Assembly: GCF_003332825.1 (NCBI RefSeq)
Contig: NZ_QIRF01000002.1
Span: 372,001-436,000 of the forward strand
Direction: 5' to 3'
Length of the DNA stretch: 64,000 nt
Origin: Dyella sp. C9
GTDB taxonomy: Bacteria; Pseudomonadota; Gammaproteobacteria; Xanthomonadales; Rhodanobacteraceae
Shown: positions 1-7,452 of the stretch, one piece after another
How positions within the stretch are numbered: the first letter of the stretch is position 1
How the letters are laid out: each line of letters starts with the position of its first letter
Translations under genes and position numbers: made by a program
Notes under the pieces: generated by a model
Seen by the model: the letters and a program-made list of their open reading frames with translations, nothing else
What the model was told of the DNA's origin: nothing
Database searches by the model: none

Positions 1-283
1 TGCGCGACGTGATCAGGGCAATTTCCGTGGTCGCTTCGGAGCTGGAAGCGCCCAGCGTCTGGGTGATCGCGCTCAGGCCCGGAAGGTCCGGCACCTTCTG
101 CTCCACCTGCACCAGCGCATCGGCCTCATACACCGGCGTACCGAGCACCGCGTAGCCCACGCTGAGCACGAAGAACACACCGGTGACGATGCCAATCAAC
201 CACTTGTGATCGATCAACGTCCCCAGAAGCTCGCGCAGATCGATCTCGTCATCCTGCTGCGCGGTGGTTTGTGTTGCTGCCAT
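1..283 (-). CDS. Wzc/Etk-type polysaccharide chain-length regulator and tyrosine autokinase (5' part only)
   Basis: Only the first 94 residues lie in the window; the gene runs off the left edge. Reading leftward from ATG at 283, an acidic cytoplasmic stretch is followed by one membrane helix at about residues 29-48, then the start of a periplasmic Wzz-like domain. This is the N-terminal plan of bacterial tyrosine autokinases (Wzc, Etk, and the GumC-like co-polymerases). The family controls chain length and export of capsule or exopolysaccharide from the inner membrane. The phosphatase gene 100 bp upstream on the same strand, and an exporter gene nearby, support Wzc/Etk. The kinase domain itself is outside the window, so a kinase-less GumC/Wzz-only protein cannot be excluded. 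Confidence 0.78.
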   Translation of the reverse strand, partial: MAATQTTAQQDDEIDLRELLGTLIDHKWLIGIVTGVFFVLSVGYAVLGTPVYEADALVQVEQKVPDLPGLSAITQTLGASSSEATTEIALITSR

Positions 284-383
284 GCTCGGTAGATCCAGAA
301 AGGTCGGCTAGATTGGTGGAAGCAGGGGGCCTTTCGCATGAGCAATTTTCCTGCTCTTGTGTAGGCCTTTCCCTACATGAATG

Positions 384-842
384 TCAGTTTCGGTTAGGTC
401 TCAGGTGTGGCAGCCAGCTGCGCACAGCCTGATCGATCAAACCGTAGACGTGATCGAAGGCCTCGCGGCTTTGCCGATAGGGATCGGGTATGTCCGCGCC
501 CTGCCCCCAGCGATCCAGCAGCATCACTTTGCCGCTGGCTTCGGGCGCCATGCGCATCATCTGCGTAACGTGCTCGCGCTCCATGGCCAACACCAGGTCG
601 GCATCGCGCAACATGGCCGCATTGAGTTGCTGCGCCTCATGCGCGGAGCCGTCAACACCATGTTCTGAAAGCACTTGCAGCGCGGTTGCATCCATCGGCT
701 TGCCGACGAGCGCGCCCAGACCGGCGCTTTCAAGTGAGGCGCCAGTACCGGCCAGATGATGACTAAACAGGAACTCGGCTGTCGGGCTACGACAGATGTT
801 GCCTACGCAGACGATCAATATCCGTTTGAACACGACGTTCAA
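384..842 (-). CDS. wzb: Low-molecular-weight protein tyrosine phosphatase (Wzb/Etp-like)
   Basis: This 152-residue protein is the usual length for the family. The phosphate-binding loop C-X5-R-S is present near the N-terminus (Cys12, Arg18, Ser19) and the general-acid DPY motif at about residues 120-122, so both catalytic elements are intact. In capsule loci these cytoplasmic enzymes remove phosphate from the C-terminal tyrosine cluster of the Wzc/Etk autokinase, and the phosphorylation cycle is needed for polymer export. The kinase gene follows on the same strand 100 bp downstream, so the two probably form an operon transcribed away from the export genes. The start is the first Met, just before the typical phosphatase N-terminal strand. 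Confidence 0.9.
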   Translation of the reverse strand: MNVVFKRILIVCVGNICRSPTAEFLFSHHLAGTGASLESAGLGALVGKPMDATALQVLSEHGVDGSAHEAQQLNAAMLRDADLVLAMEREHVTQMMRMAPEASGKVMLLDRWGQGADIPDPYRQSREAFDHVYGLIDQAVRSWLPHLRPNRN

Positions 843-960
843 TGTCTTCCCGATGGTTCAGCCACTGCCACAGTAAAGCCGCCCTTCCGGGCAGCCATGG
901 ACCTGCGTCAGACCCCTGTTTCACATCGCGCCAGGATGCAGCTGCTTTGGTACCTGACCT

Positions 961-988
961 GTTTGCCCTCCCTGCGGAGTAGGCAAAC
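961..988. promoter_or_regulatory. Strong hairpin upstream of the export operon
   Basis: Seven-base perfect arms GTTTGCC (961-967) and GGCAAAC (982-988) enclose a second four-pair stem, CTCC (968-971) with GGAG (976-979), leaving a CTGC loop and a two-base bulge (980-981). It lies about 180 bases before the first export gene. It could be a repressor site, a leader RNA structure or a terminator fragment; nothing distinguishes these here. Confidence 0.4.
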
Positions 989-1093
989 CCCTCTTGCCAG
1001 TCAAGCCCAAGTTTTCACAGAATCCACATCCAAGACTTGCGATTGCCTTACAAGCATAACCACAACCGCGATCGCCGTCACGGAATACGAGCC

Positions 1094-1115
1094 TTGACAG
1101 GGAACTGTCGTTTTT
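1094..1115 (+). promoter_or_regulatory. Inverted repeat with T-run overlapping a TTGACA hexamer
   Basis: GACAG (1096-1100) and CTGTC (1105-1109) form five-base arms around GGAA, followed by TTTTT at 1111-1115. The left arm overlaps a perfect TTGACA (1094-1099). The layout fits either a -35 region covered by an operator or a weak attenuator-like terminator in the leader. The stem is short, so a chance occurrence is possible. Confidence 0.25.
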
Positions 1116-1165
1116 CTGCAACATGTCGCCCGTCGTGGGCGCGATCCACCAACCAGGGGAATCTA

Positions 1166-1543
1166 GTGAAGAAAGTCATTGCGGTTGTTTTGCTGGCCAG
1201 CATGATCGGTCAATCGTTCGCACAGACCGCGGCCCCGGCCCCGGCCTCGCAGCCGGCGTCGCCGGCCGGCCAGACCGGCACAGGCGCAGGTGGCAGCACG
1301 GGTACGGCCAGCACGACTCCGGCCACTTCGGCAGGTGCGGGCGCCGCGGGTGCCGCTGGCACGGGTGTCGCAGGCGGCACGCTGGCTGCCGTGGGTGCCG
1401 CCGCAGCCGCCGCAGCAGCGGCCGTGGCCGCAAGCAGCGGTGGCGGCAGCAGCAGCGGCAACCAGAACTCCTCGCCGAGCACCGGCGGCTCGGGTGGCAC
1501 CGGTGGTACCACCGGCACCACCGGCACCACTGGCACCCACTAA
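1166..1543 (+). CDS. YjbE/GfcA-like Ala-Gly-Thr-rich secreted protein
   Basis: The start chosen is GTG at 1166, preceded by AGGGG about seven bases upstream; it gives a 125-residue protein with a lysine pair and a hydrophobic stretch forming a signal peptide cleaved near residue 20 (after SFA). The mature part is low complexity: Ala/Pro/Gly/Thr-rich, a run of alanines, a Ser/Gly segment, and a Gly-Gly-Thr/Gly-Thr-Thr tail. E. coli YjbE and the Thr-rich GfcA have the same plan and open the yjbEFGH and gfc operons, where homologues of the following genes also sit. The assignment rests on composition and position, because such sequences align poorly. A later ATG (Met15) would destroy the signal peptide. 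Confidence 0.65.
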   Translation: MKKVIAVVLLASMIGQSFAQTAAPAPASQPASPAGQTGTGAGGSTGTASTTPATSAGAGAAGAAGTGVAGGTLAAVGAAAAAAAAAVAASSGGGSSSGNQNSSPSTGGSGGTGGTTGTTGTTGTH

Positions 1544-1627
1544 GCCCAAAAGCTAGCCAGTCCTTGATCCGCGCTGGCTTCGGCCAGCGCGGATTGTTGT
1601 CGTCTGCACGTCACCGAAGTGGAAGTC

Positions 1628-2728
1628 ATGAACGTACGCAACGCCGTGGCCCTCGTCGCCGCGACCTTTCTGCTGCACGGATGCATCTGGGCACCTGGAC
1701 AACACATGTCCACCAACAGCCTGATGCGGTCCGCCGATGAAAACAGCCGCGTCGATATCGTACCGATCACGCCCAAGCAGATCGCCATGGACAAAGCAGC
1801 TGCCGCCACAGCCGCGCTGCCTCCCGAATTGCTTTCGTACAAGCCCGAGCCCTATCGCATCGGCGCGGGTGACACGCTGTACATCACGGTGTGGGACCAC
1901 CCCGAGCTGACCTCGCCAGCCGGCGCCCAGCAGCAGACACAGGCGAACGGCCGCTTGGTGCGCTCTGACGGCACCCTGTTCTATCCCTATGTGGGCGAAC
2001 TGAAGGTCTCCGGCCTCACCATCGAAGAGCTGCGCAAGGCCATCAGCGACAAGCTGGCCAAGTACGTCGAGAAGCCACAAGTAGACGTCAATATCGTCGG
2101 CTATGGCAGCCAGCGCATCACTTTCCAGGGCGCGTTCGTCAAGACTGACCCCCAACCCATGACAGCCGTGCCCACCACGCTTGCCCAAGCAGTGGGCTCG
2201 GCTTATGTCAACGTGCCGCTCGCCGATCTGTCCGGCCTGGTGCTGACCCGCGATGGCCATGACTACCACATCGACCTCGACGCGCTGACCAATGGCCAAA
2301 AGATAGGTGAAGACATCTATCTGAAACCGGACGATCACCTGTTTCTTCCGTACAACGATCGCCACGAGATGTACGTGATCGGCGAGGTGAATCGCCCGTC
2401 CGTTCTCAGTTTCAAGACCACCGACATGACGCTCACGCAAGCGCTCGGACGCGCCGGTGGCCTGAACCCGACGACTTCAAAGGGTAAATCGGTCTACGTT
2501 ATTCGCGGCCTCAAAGACTCGGATACCGTGAAGGGCACGGTCTATCAGCTCGACGCACGATCACCCGACGCTTTCATCCTCGCCGACCAGTTCAAGGTCA
2601 AGGCCGGCGATGTGGTGTTCGTGGGCCCCGCTGGCGTCACGCGCTGGAACCGCTTCCTGACGCAATTGCTGCCTCTCTCGAGCATCATCACCAACGCGGC
2701 CAGCGCCCAGTACAACCTGGACCACTGA
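1628..2728 (+). CDS. Outer-membrane polysaccharide export lipoprotein (Wza/GfcE/GumB family)
   Basis: This 366-residue protein begins with a short lipoprotein signal ending in the lipobox LLHGC, so Cys19 would be the lipidated N-terminus. A Poly_export domain follows (about residues 70-165, with the typical YRIGAGD start) and then SLBB-type domains to about residue 320. The family forms the octameric channel that carries capsule or exopolysaccharide across the outer membrane. ATG 1628 was preferred to an in-frame GTG at 1619 because it gives a standard lipoprotein signal. Its stop (TGA 2726-2728) overlaps an ATG at 2728. Placed between a YjbE-like gene and YjbF-H homologues, it corresponds to GfcE. 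Confidence 0.88.
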   Translation: MNVRNAVALVAATFLLHGCIWAPGQHMSTNSLMRSADENSRVDIVPITPKQIAMDKAAAATAALPPELLSYKPEPYRIGAGDTLYITVWDHPELTSPAGAQQQTQANGRLVRSDGTLFYPYVGELKVSGLTIEELRKAISDKLAKYVEKPQVDVNIVGYGSQRITFQGAFVKTDPQPMTAVPTTLAQAVGSAYVNVPLADLSGLVLTRDGHDYHIDLDALTNGQKIGEDIYLKPDDHLFLPYNDRHEMYVIGEVNRPSVLSFKTTDMTLTQALGRAGGLNPTTSKGKSVYVIRGLKDSDTVKGTVYQLDARSPDAFILADQFKVKAGDVVFVGPAGVTRWNRFLTQLLPLSSIITNAASAQYNLDH

Positions 2729-2825
2729 TGTCACGGCCGCATCTGTCTACCCGCCGGCCACTGCCGGCGTGCGCGATCGCGTCGCGCGCGCCGCGGCTGC
2801 GCGTGCTCCAGCGGAAGTCGCGCGC

Positions 2826-3485
2826 ATGACGCGCGGGCTGCTACGCGCATTGCTTGTCGGTGCGCTTGCGTTGCTCGCGGCGTGCAGCGATGTCTCGCGA
2901 GGCACGCTCGAATCGGTGCGGATGGCATGGCACGGACAGCCCAAGCTGTCGATCACTTCCGAGCAGGTGCTGGCCAAGCCGTTCTTCCAGATGCGTGTCA
3001 CCACCGATAAGGGTGACGCCATCCTCAACCTCGGCAATGTCGATGGCAGCCGCCAGCTCTGGTACGGCCTGGGCGGCGTGATGATCGTACTAGAACACGG
3101 GCGGGTGACTCAGACACTTGGATTCGTCGACAACCTCGACAGCAGCCGCCTGGCATCCGCGGCGGATCCGTTTGCAGACGGCCTGAACACCCTTCGCGGC
3201 GCCTTGTCCTACGAGCGACACGACGACTGGTCACCGGGATACCGCTACGGCATCGCCACCCATGGCGAGCTGGTTCCGTCTGGCGAAGCCGATATCGACA
3301 TCCTCGGCACGCAGCACCACGTACTGCTGGTCACGGAGAACATCCAGGCCGCCGGATTCCGCACCATCAATCGTTACTGGGTGGATCCGCAGGACGGCTT
3401 CATCTGGATGAGCGAACAGCACGTCCTGCCCGGACTGACGCTCAAGCTGGTGCAGCTGCGGCCCTACCGGGAGACCCGGTCGTGA
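2826..3485 (+). CDS. YjbF/GfcB-family lipoprotein of a capsule-export operon
   Basis: The chosen start at 2826 gives a 219-residue protein with signal peptide and lipobox LLAAC (Cys20). The rest resembles the YjbF/GfcB family (periplasmic outer-membrane lipoprotein needed for group 4 capsule or Yjb polysaccharide): a beta-rich domain with conserved GVMIVLEHGRV and W-x-S-E-Q stretches. Its molecular role is not established. An upstream in-frame GTG at 2769 would add 19 Arg/Ala-rich residues before the signal and is less likely. Its stop overlaps the next gene's GTG by four bases. A 33-codon reading frame bridges the 97-base gap after the exporter gene (see findings). Confidence 0.8.
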   Translation: MTRGLLRALLVGALALLAACSDVSRGTLESVRMAWHGQPKLSITSEQVLAKPFFQMRVTTDKGDAILNLGNVDGSRQLWYGLGGVMIVLEHGRVTQTLGFVDNLDSSRLASAADPFADGLNTLRGALSYERHDDWSPGYRYGIATHGELVPSGEADIDILGTQHHVLLVTENIQAAGFRTINRYWVDPQDGFIWMSEQHVLPGLTLKLVQLRPYRETRS

Positions 3486-4255
3486 CGCGCCGCCTCATCC
3501 TTGCCATGCTCGCGGCATGGGCAGCGCTGCCCTGCCTTGCGACGCAGGTTGAAGTGCGCGGCGCTGTCGACGCCGCCGGCACGCGGCAGCTCGCTGCACG
3601 CGCCCGCCTCAGCGACGCAGCGCTGGCGGCCCATGTCCATTTGGACGCCTATTTCATGGGAGCGGCTTGGCTTCGCCCGTCGTTGGTGGTGGCGCAGGAA
3701 CGCCAGAAGGCCGGCTTGCTGTTCGACCTCGACAGCCTGCAGCGGCAGGCCACCAAGGAGGAGCGCGATGACCTGGCCCAGCTCGCTTCGACACTCTCTT
3801 CCTGGGTCAAATCCATGCCAGCGACCGGCCGGCAGGTGGCGCTGCTTGATCCGCGCGCGCTCGAGGTGAAGGCCAGCGAAAACTGGCCGGTCGCCGAGGG
3901 TGACACGCTGTATTACCCACGACGCCCGGACACCATCCATATCGTCGGCGCGGTTGCACGGACTTGCACCGTGGCTCATGTCGCCCTGCAGGATGCGCGA
4001 AGCTATCTGCGCGATTGCCCGGCCTCGCGCTACGCGGATGCCGACTGGATCTTTGTGGTCGAGCCGGATGGCCGTGTATTCCGCCAGGGCATCGCACCAT
4101 GGAATCGCAGCGCCCCGCTGCCGCTGGCGCCCGGCTCGACCATCGTAGTGCCGATCAGCGAGCACCGTGTGAGCTCAGTCGCCCCGGATCTCAACACCGA
4201 GCTGGCCGATTTCCTGGCGACACAGCCGCTCCCCGAGACAACGCCCCAGCCATGA
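3482..4255 (+). CDS. YjbG/GfcC-family capsule biosynthesis protein, periplasmic
   Basis: GTG at 3482 overlaps the preceding stop (GTGA), implying translational coupling. The 257-residue product has a cleavable signal peptide (about residues 1-21, ending CLA) and a mature region resembling GfcC/YjbG, a periplasmic protein with beta-grasp (SLBB-like) folds known from E. coli GfcC. Two segments fit this: a region after residue 20 resembling an exporter ligand-binding domain and a second one near residues 130-180 (TIHIVGAV). The family is required for group 4 capsule assembly, but no enzymatic activity is known. Its stop overlaps the ATG of the next gene. Confidence 0.78.
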   Translation: MTRRLILAMLAAWAALPCLATQVEVRGAVDAAGTRQLAARARLSDAALAAHVHLDAYFMGAAWLRPSLVVAQERQKAGLLFDLDSLQRQATKEERDDLAQLASTLSSWVKSMPATGRQVALLDPRALEVKASENWPVAEGDTLYYPRRPDTIHIVGAVARTCTVAHVALQDARSYLRDCPASRYADADWIFVVEPDGRVFRQGIAPWNRSAPLPLAPGSTIVVPISEHRVSSVAPDLNTELADFLATQPLPETTPQP

Positions 4256-6414
4256 CCATGCTCTTGAAGAGCCACGCTCCGGGCGCGCGCGCGTCGTTTC
4301 GCACCACCCGCCGCCTGCGTCGGCGCTGTGGCTGCGTGCTTTCGCTGGCCGGCCTGCTGCTCGCGGGCGTGGCCTGTGCGGACAACGCACCCACGCAAAG
4401 TGATTTTGGCGGCGTGGGCCTGTGGCAGACGCCAACCGCCCGCATGGCGGACGAGGGCGAAGTCGCCTTCACCGCCAGCGACGTACACCCCTACGACCGC
4501 TATAACGTGTCCCTGCAGCCGCTGCCCTGGCTGGAAGGCATTTTTCGTTATACCGCCATCAGCAATCGCCTGTATGGCCCCGAGTCGCTCAGCGGTACGC
4601 AGAGCTACAAGGACAAGTCGATCGACGTAAAGGTGCGGCTATGGACCGAGAGCCACTGGCTGCCCGATCTGAGCGTCGGCGCACGCGACATCGGCGGCAC
4701 GGGCTTGTTCTCCGGCGAGTACGTCGTGATGAACAAGCGCTTTGGTTCGTTCGATGCCAGCCTCGGCATGGGCTGGGGATATGTCGGGGGACGCGGTGAC
4801 ATAACCAATCCCCTGTCCATCATCAGCGACAAATTCAAGGTGCGTCCCAGCGGCAGTGATGGCGCGGGCCAGTTCAGCTCCAACCACTATTTCCGTGGCC
4901 CGGTGGCGCTGTTCGGCGGCGTTTCCTACCAGACGCCCTGGGACTGGCTGGTGCTCAAGGCCGAGTACGACGGCAACAACTACAAGCACGAACCGCAGAA
5001 CAACAACCAGCGGCAGGATTCGCCCATCAATTTTGGCGCCGTGATCCGGCCGAATCACAACCTGGACCTGAGCATCGCGCTTGAGCGCGGCAACACCGTG
5101 ATGTTCGGCTTTACCTTGCACGGCAATCTGGCCGGGGCAAGCGGCCCAGCCAAGCAGGCCGACCCGCCGCCTGCCAAACCGGTGGCGACGCCGTCGACCA
5201 AGACGCCCGAACAGGTGGACTGGGCCGGGGTCGCGCGTGACCTGCGCAACAATGCCGGCATCGAAGTCAGCAGCATCACGCGCCGCGGCAACGAAGTGGT
5301 GGTGAGCGGTCCGCAGAAGCACTACTTCTACTCCGCCGAAGCCGTGGGGCGGGCCACGCGCATCCTCGACAACCAGCTTGGCCCGGGCGTCGACTGGTTC
5401 ACCGTGGTATCGCAGCAGCAGGGGCTTTCCACGACCGAGACCAGCGTTGATCGCCAACGCTACAGGGAGCTGCTCGACAACGACATCAGCCTGGGCCAGT
5501 TTCGCAACAGCGTGGAGCAGAACGCACCCACCGCGCGCAACGAAGAGGTGCTGTACCAGGCACCGCTGAAGCGCCTGGATTCCTCGTTCGCGCTGGCCTA
5601 CGGACAAAGCCTGGGTGGACCCGACGCGTTCCTGCTTTACCAGGTCTCGGCGGTCTACAACGTGGATTTCTATTTCACCCGCAACCTGTGGTGGAGCGGC
5701 GTGTTCGCCGCGGACCTGTTCGACAACTACGACAAATTCACCTACACCGCGCCCAGTGAGCTGCCGCGCGTCCGCACGGACGTTCGCGAGTACGTGACCA
5801 GCTCGAGGCTCACCATGCCGATCTTCCAGATGACGGGCACGCAGCAGCTGGGCTCCGACCTCTACGGCATGGCCTACGCGGGCATGCTGGAGAGCATGTT
5901 TGGCGGCGTGGGCGGCGAAGTGCTCTATCGCCCGTTTGGTGAACGGTGGGCCGTCGGTACGGACCTGAACTGGGTGAAGCAGCGTGGCTTCGATCAGGAT
6001 TTCTCTTTCCGCGGCTATCACGTGGTCACCGGTCACCTGACCGGCTATTTCGACATGGGCTACAAGGATCTCACCCTCACCGTCAGTGCCGGCCGTTACC
6101 TCGCAGGGGACTGGGGCGTCACCATCGACGTGTCGCGTGAGTTCCGCAACGGCGTGCGCATGGGTGCCTATGCGACCAAGACCAATGTCTCGGCCCAACA
6201 ATTTGGCGAAGGCAGCTTCGACAAGGGCATCTATGTCTCGGTGCCGTTCGATCTGTTGCTGCCACGCTCGTCGACCAGCCGTGCCACCTTCGTGTGGGAT
6301 CCGCTGATCCGCGATGGCGGCGCTCCGCTGAGCCGGCGCTACACGTTGTACTCGCTCACCAACGATCGCGACCTGGACAACTTCAACGACAACCTGGACA
6401 AGATCACCCAGTAG
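4252..6414 (+). CDS. YjbH/GfcD-family outer-membrane beta-barrel
   Basis: ATG 4252 overlaps the previous stop (ATGA) and gives 720 residues, close to E. coli YjbH/GfcD. A basic N-terminus and hydrophobic segment form a signal peptide ending near ACA (about residue 43). Conserved features are the early GLWQTPTARMADEGE stretch and many alternating aromatic/polar strands to the C-terminus, typical of an outer-membrane barrel; a Pro/Lys-rich linker (about residues 300-325) separates an N-terminal barrel half from the rest. The family works with the export channel in capsule or Yjb polysaccharide secretion; its exact function is unresolved. It closes the operon. A second ATG six bases later is an alternative start. 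Confidence 0.82.
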   Translation: MTMLLKSHAPGARASFRTTRRLRRRCGCVLSLAGLLLAGVACADNAPTQSDFGGVGLWQTPTARMADEGEVAFTASDVHPYDRYNVSLQPLPWLEGIFRYTAISNRLYGPESLSGTQSYKDKSIDVKVRLWTESHWLPDLSVGARDIGGTGLFSGEYVVMNKRFGSFDASLGMGWGYVGGRGDITNPLSIISDKFKVRPSGSDGAGQFSSNHYFRGPVALFGGVSYQTPWDWLVLKAEYDGNNYKHEPQNNNQRQDSPINFGAVIRPNHNLDLSIALERGNTVMFGFTLHGNLAGASGPAKQADPPPAKPVATPSTKTPEQVDWAGVARDLRNNAGIEVSSITRRGNEVVVSGPQKHYFYSAEAVGRATRILDNQLGPGVDWFTVVSQQQGLSTTETSVDRQRYRELLDNDISLGQFRNSVEQNAPTARNEEVLYQAPLKRLDSSFALAYGQSLGGPDAFLLYQVSAVYNVDFYFTRNLWWSGVFAADLFDNYDKFTYTAPSELPRVRTDVREYVTSSRLTMPIFQMTGTQQLGSDLYGMAYAGMLESMFGGVGGEVLYRPFGERWAVGTDLNWVKQRGFDQDFSFRGYHVVTGHLTGYFDMGYKDLTLTVSAGRYLAGDWGVTIDVSREFRNGVRMGAYATKTNVSAQQFGEGSFDKGIYVSVPFDLLLPRSSTSRATFVWDPLIRDGGAPLSRRYTLYSLTNDRDLDNFNDNLDKITQ

Positions 6415-6600
6415 CTGATGCCCCTCTGTCGCAAGGGTATCTTTCGTCGGTAGTCACAGGGCGAGCCCCACTCAGGGCATACCAACAAAATCCAGCCATG
6501 CCTCAAGCTCGCCCTTCCGGCGGCGGTCGGAATCCCAGACCGTTGAGGCCCCGGACCCCAGCATGCGCTGGGGTGGCGAACAGTGTCATCAGCATGGCCC
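6415..6600. other. Structured gap between convergent genes
   Basis: No gene is visible. Two inverted repeats occur: GGGCGAGC (6459-6466) with GCTCGCCC (6507-6514), and a perfect 20-base hairpin at 6556-6575 with arms ACCCCAGC/GCTGGGGT around ATGC. The hairpin probably helps end transcription from one or both sides, although no T-run follows it. Confidence 0.35.
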
Positions 6601-6945
6601 TTATTCGTCCAACCACACCTCGCCATCGGCGACGCGGATACCCACGGAGCGCAGGTGCTCGCCACGGCACGGGCCGCCCACGCAGAGGCCGTCCTCGTCC
6701 TGGAACGAGGCGCCATGCGCGGCGCAGATCAGCAGGTTGTCCTTGACCAGGAACTTGCCTGGCGCCCAATCGAGGCGTCGGCCCGCGTGGGGACATATGT
6801 TCATATAGGCCCGCACTGCGTCGTCGCGACGCAGCACGATCACGCTTTCTTCGCCGTCGCGAAGCACGGCATCGACGGCGATCGCGCCGCCATCGGGAAT
6901 ATCGTCCAGCCGGCACAGCGCCTGGTCGGGAGTGGTTGTATCCAT
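6601..6945 (-). CDS. Rieske-type [2Fe-2S] ferredoxin
   Basis: The start at 6945 gives a 114-residue cytoplasmic protein, the size of single-domain Rieske ferredoxins such as NirD-like or biphenyl-dioxygenase ferredoxins. Both cluster-binding motifs are intact: C-P-H (Cys51, His53) and C-A-A-H (Cys74, His77), 20 residues apart. No oxygenase, nitrite reductase or reductase gene lies nearby, so its partner is unknown; similar stand-alone genes occur in many proteobacteria. The reading frame extends upstream without a plausible ribosome site, and a GAGG about eleven bases before this ATG favours it. Confidence 0.85.
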   Translation of the reverse strand: MDTTTPDQALCRLDDIPDGGAIAVDAVLRDGEESVIVLRRDDAVRAYMNICPHAGRRLDWAPGKFLVKDNLLICAAHGASFQDEDGLCVGGPCRGEHLRSVGIRVADGEVWLDE

Positions 6946-7023
6946 CGGCACTTGCCTCTTTGGCCCAAAGGCCCCATCGTTACGCACGTAAGTCGTTGAT
7001 TTTACCACACGGATTTTTAACAC

Positions 7024-7296
7024 ATGCGCTTTTCGCTGCCCATGCCACGTCGATCCCGCCACCCGTTGGTCCGCGCCCTGTCCCTGCTTGTGGGGCTGGC
7101 CGTGGTGGGCGTGCTGATGGTGTTTGGCCTGGTGGTGGCCGGCGTCCTGCTGGTGGGCGGTGCGCTGGTGTTCGGCCTGCGCCATTGGTCGCGCCGGCAT
7201 GCCCCGACCTCCGCCGCAGGCCACAAGGCTCATCAGCCCGAAGTCATCGAGGGCGATTTCGTGGTGCTTCACCAGACGCGCCACGCCGCGCGCTAA
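7024..7296 (+). CDS. Small two-helix membrane protein, unknown function
   Basis: This 90-residue protein has a basic N-terminus (about residues 1-17), two closely spaced hydrophobic segments (about 18-36 and 37-52) separated by a tight turn, and a polar tail ending in IEGDFVVLHQTRHAAR. It is probably an inner-membrane protein. The gene is divergent from the Rieske ferredoxin with 78 bases between them, so the two may share a control region. No recognised domain was identified. The normal codon pattern and hydrophobicity make it a believable gene. Confidence 0.6.
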   Translation: MRFSLPMPRRSRHPLVRALSLLVGLAVVGVLMVFGLVVAGVLLVGGALVFGLRHWSRRHAPTSAAGHKAHQPEVIEGDFVVLHQTRHAAR

Positions 7297-7452
7297 GCCT
7301 CTTTAGTATGACGGACCCCGCATGGAAACGGGGCGGGGCCACGTGCTGGGTGCGCAAGGCCGCACCCGACGTCGACCCGGCATGCGCAAGATCCGGATGG
7401 TGAGGAAGGTGCACCGGCCATAGGCTGTGGTCATCGCATCACGGACACCGCC

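Larger units (their letters stand above)
843..1165. promoter_or_regulatory. Divergent intergenic region of the polysaccharide locus
   Basis: These 323 bases separate the leftward phosphatase-kinase genes from the rightward export genes and must hold promoters for both. No convincing short gene is visible. Two structures stand out: a strong hairpin at 961-988 and a short inverted repeat overlapping a TTGACA hexamer at 1094-1109 and followed by five T residues. No clear -10 element with correct spacing was found on the plus strand. A regulated promoter or leader is inferred, not shown. Confidence 0.5.

Noticed and set aside
1163..1549. Gly/Ala-rich minus-strand frames over the YjbE-like gene
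   Set aside because: Low-complexity sequence gives open frames in several phases. Only the plus-strand frame has a signal peptide and ribosome site.
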